From Granulicella aggregans (GTDB taxonomy: Bacteria > Acidobacteriota > Terriglobia > Terriglobales > Acidobacteriaceae), in NCBI RefSeq assembly GCF_025685565.1, contig NZ_JAGSYE010000001.1, forward strand, positions 1,612,001-1,676,000: a stretch of 64,000 nucleotides of DNA, in the 5' to 3' direction. The stretch's first letter is position 1; the number at the start of each line of letters is the position of its first letter. The translations under genes and the position numbers were made by a program. Below, one piece after another: positions 35,385 to 41,632 of this stretch. The notes below the pieces were generated by a model. The model saw only the letters and a list, made by a program, of their open reading frames with translations, made no database searches and was not told the DNA's origin.

Positions 35385-35960
35385 ATGGTGGCAGCGGCAA
35401 GACGAGGTGGCAAACGAGTCGGGTACATTCGGGTAAGCAGTGCTGACCAGAACGCTGCCAGGCAGCTCGAAGGGGTTGAACTCGACAAAGCTTTTACCGA
35501 CAAGGCGAGCGGCAAGGATGTGAAGCGGCCACAGCTTCAGGCGGCACTTGAGTATCTGCGGGACGGCGACGTGCTGATCGTTCACAGTATGGATCGGTTG
35601 GCGCGCAACCTGGTCGATTTGCGAACGATGGTGGAGAACCTTACTGAACGAGGCGTTCAAGTGCGCTTCGAGAAAGAAAACCTAATCTTCACGGGCGACG
35701 ATACGTCTGCCGCAAAGCTGTTGCTGTCGGTCATGGGGGCAGTGGCAGAGTTCGAGCGGTCTATGCTTAAGGAGCGTCAGCGGGAAGGGATTGAGATTGC
35801 AAAGAAGGCCGGCGTCTATCGAGGCCGCAGGCCGTCTCTGACTCCTGAGCGTGCAAGTGAGCTGCGTAGGCGTGTGGCCGACGGTGAGAAACGAGCTGGC
35901 CTTGCTCGGGAGTTCGGGATTTCACGCCAAACGCTTTACCAGCACGCGCCGGTCAAGTGA
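35385..35960 (+). CDS. Tn3-type serine resolvase/invertase
   Basis: 191 residues. Catalytic S18 in GYIRVSSADQNAARQL, conserved Arg cluster in HSMDRLARNLVDL, and a C-terminal HTH (LAREFGISRQTLYQHA). Length is right for a small resolvase with one DNA-binding domain. GGGGAGG lies 5 bp before the ATG. It probably resolves dimers of the excised, replicating element at the adjacent res-like site. By binding there it may also regulate itself and the divergent cargo genes. Confidence 0.92.
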   Translation: MVAAARRGGKRVGYIRVSSADQNAARQLEGVELDKAFTDKASGKDVKRPQLQAALEYLRDGDVLIVHSMDRLARNLVDLRTMVENLTERGVQVRFEKENLIFTGDDTSAAKLLLSVMGAVAEFERSMLKERQREGIEIAKKAGVYRGRRPSLTPERASELRRRVADGEKRAGLAREFGISRQTLYQHAPVK

Positions 35961-36026
35961 CACTCTTAGCCAAAACCAAATTGCTGCTACCAGCAACTCG
36001 TACCAAATCAGTCTGGGGAAATCTCG

Positions 36027-36740
36027 ATGTCAGATGTGAACTCTTCAAACGCCGGGCATGTCGAGCAAGAGACAGAAATCGACTCCTACGATCCCGATCA
36101 ATATCAGCACTACACAGAGTTTGAGAGCGACTGGTTCAAGCCGGATTACAGCAACAAGTGGGTTCTGAAGTTTCTCCAGTTCGTATCGGAAGATCATCTT
36201 CTCCAAGCTGCCTGGGACAGGATTGACCAGCAACGTGAGAGTCAAGAGGATCTTGTGAGCCTCGTTTGGGGAGCTGTAAAGGACGGAAAACGACGCCCCG
36301 AAGAAATCGAAGCAGCCCAATTACAGGCTGACCAACTTCGCCGCACACTCGCGAAGATAAATCGTTCTGTCGCAAGGGCAACGTCTGAACTGAAAACTTC
36401 GGAGACTACATACCCAGGAGTCTTAGTCTACGACTCGCCCGGCTGGCCGACGCAGATGGGTGAATTGGGGGAACGCCTTGGCGAGTGCGCTCGATTGGGT
36501 TTAGAGCTAGAAGACCATTTCAAACGCAACGCGCATCGAGGTAGGAGATCGGACGTCAGCGAAAGCTTCTACGTCTCAGTGAAGGGAATGAGAGACCGGC
36601 ACCCGCTTACTTATGAGGATATTGCTGGCCTCCTTCGTGCCGGTTACTCGGCGGCCGGCGTAGCGCAAGAGGTCGACGCGAAGGACGTTCGGGAACGGAT
36701 GTTAAGCGGGGAACAACTCTTCAAGCTGGTTCACGGTTAA
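36027..36740 (+). CDS. Unknown element protein, 237 residues
   Basis: Acidic N-terminus (EQETEIDSYDPDQYQHYTEFES). The middle is helical and likely coiled-coil (AAQLQADQLRRTLAKINRSVARATSELK). The C-terminal part has HPLTYEDIAGLLRAGYSAAGVAQEV, possibly an HTH. Not recognised. It follows the resolvase in the same direction and precedes the Rep gene, so a role in replication or maintenance is possible. Confidence 0.55.
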   Translation: MSDVNSSNAGHVEQETEIDSYDPDQYQHYTEFESDWFKPDYSNKWVLKFLQFVSEDHLLQAAWDRIDQQRESQEDLVSLVWGAVKDGKRRPEEIEAAQLQADQLRRTLAKINRSVARATSELKTSETTYPGVLVYDSPGWPTQMGELGERLGECARLGLELEDHFKRNAHRGRRSDVSESFYVSVKGMRDRHPLTYEDIAGLLRAGYSAAGVAQEVDAKDVRERMLSGEQLFKLVHG

Positions 36741-36761
36741 TCTGGCCGTATGTCCGACGGA

Positions 36762-36789
36762 CAAAATCGGCCTAAAACCCCCGATTTTG
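36762..36789 (+). terminator. Hairpin between the unknown gene and rep
   Basis: CAAAATCGG (36762-36770) pairs with CCGATTTTG (36781-36789) over a 10-nt loop, 21 bp after the stop at 36740; TTCGGTTTT follows. A second palindrome TGTCCGACGGACA (36751-36763) abuts it. It may be a terminator, or part of the Rep origin. Confidence 0.5.
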
Positions 36790-36964
36790 TTCGGTTTTAG
36801 AAATTGCCGCCGCTTGATAACTTTGAACTCGGGAGGTTGGGGAGCTGGCTGCATCTTGTAATACGTCATGCCGAGAATCGAACACACTCGTGCCTAAGGA
36901 GACAGCATCCATTCTGTTTTCTGTCACTTAGCGAGGGCGCACCAAGCCCCATCGCGGAAACTCA

Positions 36965-37720
36965 TTGTCTGCATATTTTGATCCGCTAGAAAGGATCTCA
37001 AACGATATATCGGGGTTGCTCCAGCGTCATGGCTTCGACCGCGATTCGATCCGCGTAAGGGACTGTTACGGCTGGACTCATTGCAAGTCAGCATTTTGCA
37101 TAAAGTGCGCGAGTCGGAGGGTATGGAAGCAGCGTAGCCACCTCAAAAGGGAGTTGCCGGCTCTGCTTGAGGTTGCTCCTTCTCGCCAGCTCTGGTTCCT
37201 CACCGGTGCCGCCGAGGATGGTTCCGATGTCCGGGAGCTATCACAGGCAGCGATGCTGGGGATGAATCGAATCGTGAGACATCCACGCCTAAAGAACAGG
37301 GTCATCTCCAGCTTCAGCGTGCTGGAAATAGCCCACAAGACCAATCGGGTTGATCCCTGTTGCCACGTTCATACGCTCGTTGTCACAGAACCGATGCACC
37401 AGGGCAGACACCGTATCTCTGAACGCGAGTGGATTGAGCTGTGGGAAGAATGCTGCCCTAGGCCAAGGAAGCGTGATCCCACTGTCCCTCTTGTCCGATC
37501 GAACGCTCGTAAACCCAAACCGAACCTGAGCTTTGTGGCAGAGAGAGTGCCAAGAACAGCTCAGGACATAGCCAAAGTCATCCACTACTGCACGAAGTGG
37601 GCGACACCCTGGAGGATAATAGACAGCTACCGGACCTTGCTTGCCAACCCCCACCTTTTCATTGAGCGGATCAATGCGTTGGTGGGAGTAACCAGATTCT
37701 CTGGCGAGCTACACGCCTAA
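36965..37720 (+). CDS. HUH-type rolling-circle replication initiator (Rep_1-like)
   Basis: 251 residues from TTG 36965 (an in-frame stop lies shortly upstream and the next Met is at residue 100). A Cys-rich N-terminus (C34, C40, C45, C48 and a downstream RRVWKQR) looks zinc-binding. Motif 1 is LWFLTGA; motif 2 is the HUH pair H134-V-H136 in CCHVHTLVV; motif 3 is Y208-C-T-K211. This is the arrangement of rolling-circle Rep proteins with a single catalytic Tyr. It would nick a double-strand origin, probably nearby, and let the excised element replicate. Such a gene inside a tRNA-integrated acidobacterial element is unusual. Confidence 0.75.
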   Translation: MSAYFDPLERISNDISGLLQRHGFDRDSIRVRDCYGWTHCKSAFCIKCASRRVWKQRSHLKRELPALLEVAPSRQLWFLTGAAEDGSDVRELSQAAMLGMNRIVRHPRLKNRVISSFSVLEIAHKTNRVDPCCHVHTLVVTEPMHQGRHRISEREWIELWEECCPRPRKRDPTVPLVRSNARKPKPNLSFVAERVPRTAQDIAKVIHYCTKWATPWRIIDSYRTLLANPHLFIERINALVGVTRFSGELHA

Positions 37721-37856
37721 CCCTCACCCCTTCAATCGCCGGCTCTGACTACAACCCTCTGCAGGTTCTAGGTCTCGGCTCGGAATCCCTTGAAATCATG
37801 TTGTGCCACTTCGGCCTCACGGCCGCTTGGGGACAACTCACCCTAAAAAGGAACCT

Positions 37857-38387
37857 ATGAAACGTCTAGCAAAACAGCCGAAGCCGGTTGCGGCAGAACT
37901 GTGCCCTCCGGAGCCTGTAACTCTCACCGTAACCGCGATGCCTTTGATGTTCGCCTATGCCCTTGATGGCCCAACGGAGATCCAGCACCATCGCAGTGTT
38001 CGTAGTAGCCTTGGGCCGCATTTTGGTCTGATCGCCGCGACCATGCGTGGGCTAGAGATGTTGACCAACTCCAGGGTAGGCCGTTTTATCGACGACCACC
38101 TCGCCGCTGGAACCCTGTCAATGTCCGATCCTGGCGATGCTCAATCATCGTCCGGCCCAATTCGACCAGAAACTCCGAAATTACCCCTGCGGATTTTCAC
38201 TGATAGCCAAGAACTGATTGTCGTGGGAGAGACCAGTCTCCCGGCCGCTCCCGAGTCGACGGTCAGCGACTTCGCTCAATTCAGACGGCAGCTTCTCCGG
38301 TTTGACGTTTGTTGGGAGCTGGTTTCGTCTCGCGCCGAGCGATTGGTCAACCTTCAGGCGTGGGCTCTGCAAACCTGTCTGGTCTGA
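37857..38387 (+). CDS. Unknown element protein, 176 residues
   Basis: ATG 37857 after AAAAAGGAACCT. No signal peptide or membrane helix. A Pro-rich linker (PEPVTLTV, SSSGPIRPETPKLPL) separates two small folded-looking parts; the C-terminus is SDFAQFRRQLLRFDVCWELVSSRAERLVNL. Not recognised. It lies between rep and the excisionase-like gene. Confidence 0.5.
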   Translation: MKRLAKQPKPVAAELCPPEPVTLTVTAMPLMFAYALDGPTEIQHHRSVRSSLGPHFGLIAATMRGLEMLTNSRVGRFIDDHLAAGTLSMSDPGDAQSSSGPIRPETPKLPLRIFTDSQELIVVGETSLPAAPESTVSDFAQFRRQLLRFDVCWELVSSRAERLVNLQAWALQTCLV

Positions 38388-38759
38388 CGTCGCCTGACGA
38401 ACGGGAGGAGGGGGTGGGTCGATTCCGGGACGAGTCGGCCCTCCGCGACCCACGCGCTAGTCATTTTTTTATGCCAACAAAATACGAACGTGAACCCAAC
38501 GTGCAGAGTCTGCACAGTTCCAGCGATTGAGCGCCATTGCAACCCCGCAAACCGCTTCTTCACGGGGGCTTCGGGTTCGATCACCCGAGATTAGGGGAAT
38601 TTAGACCAAGTCCCAAGCCTAGTTGTTGATTTTGAGTCACGCCTGATCGCCCACGACGTGACGCCGTTGTGGGCGCTGGCTCCTCAACCAACCCTTACCT
38701 CAAGCCTCTCCCTCAGCCCTCTTGGGAGAGTCCCGTAGACCGGGAGAAAGTAAAGACTA
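38388..38759. other. Non-coding stretch with a terminator-like hairpin
   Basis: GTGGGTCG (38414-38421) pairs with CGACCCAC (38446-38453), and a run of seven T follows at 38463-38469, suggesting transcription termination after the 37857 gene. The remaining bases to 38759 show no gene. Confidence 0.45.
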
Positions 38760-38996
38760 TTGCCCACTCAGAATCTACCTACACAAAATGATCAGCCCGT
38801 TGCCAGCTTTGAACCTCTCCTGCCAGCCAGCGCGGCGGCCGCTCTTTTGAGCGTCCACCCCGTCACCATCTTGCGGTGGGCGAGGGAGGGCAGAATCCCA
38901 TTCTTCCGCCTCGGCCGTCGAGTCGCCTTCCGAGCCTCCCAACTTAACGAATGGCTCGCAACCGCATACACTGGCATTGCCGTTCGCGCTGCCTAA
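38760..38996 (+). CDS. Excisionase-like HTH protein
   Basis: 78 residues from a TTG start preceded by GGGAGAAAG. It has a winged MerR/HTH_17 fold: LLPASAAAALLSVHPVTILRWAREGRIPFFRLGRRVAFRASQLNEWL. Such proteins are recombination directionality factors or small regulators. It sits 18 bp before the integrase gene, the usual xis-int order. Confidence 0.85.
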   Translation: MPTQNLPTQNDQPVASFEPLLPASAAAALLSVHPVTILRWAREGRIPFFRLGRRVAFRASQLNEWLATAYTGIAVRAA

Positions 38997-39014
38997 ACCG
39001 AAAAAGAGGGCAGC

Positions 39015-40193
39015 ATGAAACTAATCCACAAGCGCAATCGCTACCAACAAGGTTCTTTGACAAAAGAGACGAGAAACAGAGGATCTGACGTGTGGGTCTA
39101 TCGTTGGCGCGAGCCTGTAGGCAATGGGCAAACCTGTCAACGTAAGCGCATCGTCGGGACCGTCGACGAGTACAAAACGAAGTCGGCAGCACAGCGGGCA
39201 GTGGATGGATTGCGGCTCGATATCAATTCGACTGTTACCGCCACACAAGCGAATCACACCGTTGCAGAACTCATAGCCCACTACAAACAAGTTGAGCTTG
39301 AGAGTGGGAGGCACACCCCGAGAGTGCGACAGGTCTACAGGCACAACCTGGACGATCTAATTCTTCCGAAATGGGGAGTCTACCGATTGAAAGACGTGAC
39401 GGCGGTTGCGGTTGAGAGATGGCTGGAGTCTCTGCCATATGCGCCAGCGACCAAAACCAAGGTCAAGGGCGTATTTGGGACGTTGTTCCGCCACGGAATG
39501 CGGTATGAATGGGCAGCCAACAATCCCATTGCTCTGGTGCGGTGTAGCAGTAAGCGCGTAGAGTTGCCGGCCGTCCTCGCGCCTGAAGAGATACGTGCCA
39601 TCTTGGGGGAACTCTCCGAACCCGCTCGGACTGTCACCCTGCTGGCGGCCATAACTGGTATGCGGCGAGGTGAGCTGTTTGGGTTGAAGTGGGAAGACAT
39701 GGATTTTGAACGTCGGACTATCCGCATCGTTCGCAGTCTGGTTGACCAGATTGAGGGGCAACCGAAGACAGAGACCTCAAGGAAGCCTTTGCCGATGTCT
39801 GATTTCCTTGCGGCTGCCCTGAAGAATTGGCGACAGCAAACCAGCTACTCCGATGCCTCAGACTGGGTATTCGCAAGCCCTATGTCCTTTGGCAAGCACC
39901 CTTACTGGCCGGATATGGTTCTACGTCGTCATATCCTACCCGCAGCAAAGCGGTTGGGGATTGATAAGCGTATCGGCTGGCATACATTCAGGCGCACGGC
40001 AGCATCGCTCCTAATGTCGTCTGGTTCAAGTGTGAAGACCACACAAGAACTAATGCGCCACGCAACGGCCGGGATCACGATGGAGCTGTACGCTCAGGCC
40101 GTGACAGAAGACAAGCGGCAGGGACAGAACGCTTTATCAGACCTCATCGCCGGAGCGGGAAGTGCGAGTCTTCCAACGTGCATGTCAGCTTAG
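39015..40193 (+). CDS. Tyrosine site-specific integrase
   Basis: 392 residues. An N-terminal arm-binding part (about 1-60) is followed by a SAM-like core-binding domain (TVAELIAHYKQVELESGRHTP...) and the catalytic domain. The catalytic set is Arg in ITGMRRGELFGLKWEDMD, HTFRR in GWHTFRRTAASLL, and Tyr in GITMELYAQAV. It ends 67 bp from the tRNA-Pro gene, facing it, as expected of the enzyme that made the 47-bp repeats. Full length and apparently functional. Confidence 0.95.
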   Translation: MKLIHKRNRYQQGSLTKETRNRGSDVWVYRWREPVGNGQTCQRKRIVGTVDEYKTKSAAQRAVDGLRLDINSTVTATQANHTVAELIAHYKQVELESGRHTPRVRQVYRHNLDDLILPKWGVYRLKDVTAVAVERWLESLPYAPATKTKVKGVFGTLFRHGMRYEWAANNPIALVRCSSKRVELPAVLAPEEIRAILGELSEPARTVTLLAAITGMRRGELFGLKWEDMDFERRTIRIVRSLVDQIEGQPKTETSRKPLPMSDFLAAALKNWRQQTSYSDASDWVFASPMSFGKHPYWPDMVLRRHILPAAKRLGIDKRIGWHTFRRTAASLLMSSGSSVKTTQELMRHATAGITMELYAQAVTEDKRQGQNALSDLIAGAGSASLPTCMSA

Positions 40194-40222
40194 TGTTCCT
40201 TGCCGTTCCCACGCTTGTTCCC
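40194..40222. promoter_or_regulatory. Candidate integrase arm-type sites, right end
   Basis: TGTTCC at 40194, CGTTCC at 40204 and TGTTCC at 40216, same orientation, 10-12 bp apart. They start right after the integrase stop and lie 37-65 bp from the right attachment repeat. They mirror the set at 29009-29037. Confidence 0.5.
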
Positions 40223-40258
40223 ATTCGTGGGTTTCTAAACCAGTAAGTGATTGAAAGT

Positions 40259-40305
40259 AATGGTCGGGACGACTAGATTCGAACTAGCGACCTCACCCAC
40301 CCCAA
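40259..40305. repeat. Right attachment repeat within the tRNA-Pro gene
   Basis: 47 bp identical to 28879-28925. This copy belongs to the complete tRNA gene, so insertion kept the tRNA functional. Confidence 0.9.
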
Positions 40306-40337
40306 GGGTGCGCTCTACCAGGCTGAGCCACGTCCCG
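40261..40337 (-). tRNA. tRNA-Pro, anticodon GGG
   Basis: 77 nt on the minus strand with encoded CCA. Acceptor CGGGACG pairs with CGTCCCG. The anticodon arm is CACCC-TTGGGGT-GGGTG with GGG at 34-36, and the T-arm contains GTTCGAATC. It is the integration target of the 11.4-kb element, whose left end carries a partial copy. Confidence 0.95.
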
Positions 40338-40534
40338 ACTGTATTGCTGCCGTCTGTCAGGCTCAAGAATCGGGGGATTCAGGCCTCAGACGGCGGGGTA
40401 TGTTGCAAGATCAAGTGTACACGATACGGGGTGTAGGCCGGAGGAAGCGCGGCTCAATAAAGGGTGGTGGCCGACCCACTCATCGCGTAAGACAACGACG
40501 CGATGAATGGGGCACGGACCTGGATAAAGGCCGT

Positions 40535-40807
40535 TCAGTGGGTAGGGGCGACGAATTCCTTGGGCAGGGCTCCGCCTTCGCCGAAGAAGAACTCGTTCAT
40601 CTGCTCGACGAGAAAGTCCTGGGCCTCGCGGGTCCAGGGCTGGAGGCGGTACTCGTTAAGGAGCATCTTCTGGCGCTCGACCCACTCGCCCCAAGCCTTC
40701 TTGCTGACGTTCTTGTAGATCTTCTGGCCGAAGTCGGAGTCGAACGGGGTTTCGTCCAGACCCTCCATCTCAGCCTTGTACTTTACGCAGAAAACCATGT
40801 GTGCCAT
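40535..40807 (-). CDS. yggX: Fe(2+)-trafficking / oxidative damage protection protein, YggX family
   Basis: 90 residues, the standard length. Signature VFCVKYKAEMEGLD at the N-terminus with the conserved Cys, then PFDSDFGQKIYKNVSKKAWGEWVERQKMLLNEYRL. Cytosolic; thought to protect iron-sulfur clusters. First ordinary chromosomal gene beyond the tRNA. Single-gene unit. Confidence 0.93.
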   Translation of the reverse strand: MAHMVFCVKYKAEMEGLDETPFDSDFGQKIYKNVSKKAWGEWVERQKMLLNEYRLQPWTREAQDFLVEQMNEFFFGEGGALPKEFVAPTH

Positions 40808-40979
40808 TGTGTGCGGAATCTCCTGAGAGTTCTATTGTAAGGCGAAGGCTGGACTGTGGGGTCGCCGTCTCTTTCTTCCGGCTGAGTCATTTTTCTTGCG
40901 GCGGGTGAGGTACACTTCAGGCTCCAAAATTCCCGATGACCAGAGAAGCGCTGAAGCAGGTTTCTCCGACGGAGTTCCC

Positions 40980-41627
40980 ATGCAATTGAGTCCATCCGTA
41001 GACCCCTGGAATTCACTGGAAGTCGCAAAACTTGCGATCGGCCTGCTAACGCCGGCGGCCGTGGCTGGCCTGGGCTTTTATCTTCAGCGAGCCGCCGAGC
41101 GGCTGCACAATAAACAGATTGCCAATCAGAAGATCATCGAGAGGCGGCTGGCGATCTACGACGAGATCGCGCCGATGCTGAACGATCTTCTTTGCTACTT
41201 CACCTATGTGGGCAAGTGGCGGGAGATGGATCCGCCCGATGTGATCAAGCTGAAACGCGAGTTGGACAAGAAGCTGCATCTGGCGGCGCCGCTTTTTCCC
41301 GCCAGTTGGGCGGATAATGCTCGCGCTTTTACCCATGCCTGCTTCAAGACGTTTGGGAGGGAGTGGGGCCAGAATGCGCAACTGCGGACACTCTGGAAGA
41401 ACCGCGTTGGAGTTCACACAAAGACATGGCAGCCGGAGTGGGAGGTGTGTTTCTGTGATGAACTCGCCCGGCCGCCGGAGATTCAGCAGCTGTACCAGAA
41501 TGTAGTTGCGGAGTTTTCGCGCTCTTTCGGCGAGTTGGACTTTGTGCCGTCGAACGCGCTGGCACAGCCTTGGGAGGTCTGGAAGCAGATCGGTGAGACG
41601 CCGCCAGAGACGCCGCCAAAATCATAA
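40980..41627 (+). CDS. Unknown protein with N-terminal membrane helix
   Basis: ATG 40980 is chosen because GGAG lies 6 nt upstream; 215 residues. One helix (LAIGLLTPAAVAGLGFYLQ) is followed by a charged helical region (AAERLHNKQIANQKIIERRLAIYDEIAPMLND), then a conserved-looking soluble part with WQPEWEVCFCDEL. It resembles small bacterial membrane-anchored proteins of unknown role. It converges on the RNase R gene. Confidence 0.65.
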   Translation: MQLSPSVDPWNSLEVAKLAIGLLTPAAVAGLGFYLQRAAERLHNKQIANQKIIERRLAIYDEIAPMLNDLLCYFTYVGKWREMDPPDVIKLKRELDKKLHLAAPLFPASWADNARAFTHACFKTFGREWGQNAQLRTLWKNRVGVHTKTWQPEWEVCFCDELARPPEIQQLYQNVVAEFSRSFGELDFVPSNALAQPWEVWKQIGETPPETPPKS

Positions 41628-41632
41628 GGGAG

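Larger units (their letters stand above)
28879..40305. mobile_element. 11.4-kb integrative element in tRNA-Pro with nuclease/STAND cargo
   Basis: Bounded by an exact 47-bp direct repeat of the tRNA-Pro 3' half (28879-28925 and 40259-40305). At its right end are an excisionase-like gene and a tyrosine integrase gene pointing to the tRNA. It also carries a HUH Rep gene, a serine resolvase with a res-like site, and a minus-strand cargo of three genes. By eye the cargo is clearly lower in GC than the 41-60 kb chromosome. No conjugation machinery is seen, so it is a plasmid-like, replicating and mobilisable-at-most element rather than a full ICE. Excision would leave one intact tRNA. Confidence 0.88.

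Noticed and set aside
40251-40436. 61-codon frame starting with a TTRFELATS-like peptide
   Set aside because: It is the antisense translation of tRNA-Pro, a common annotation artefact.
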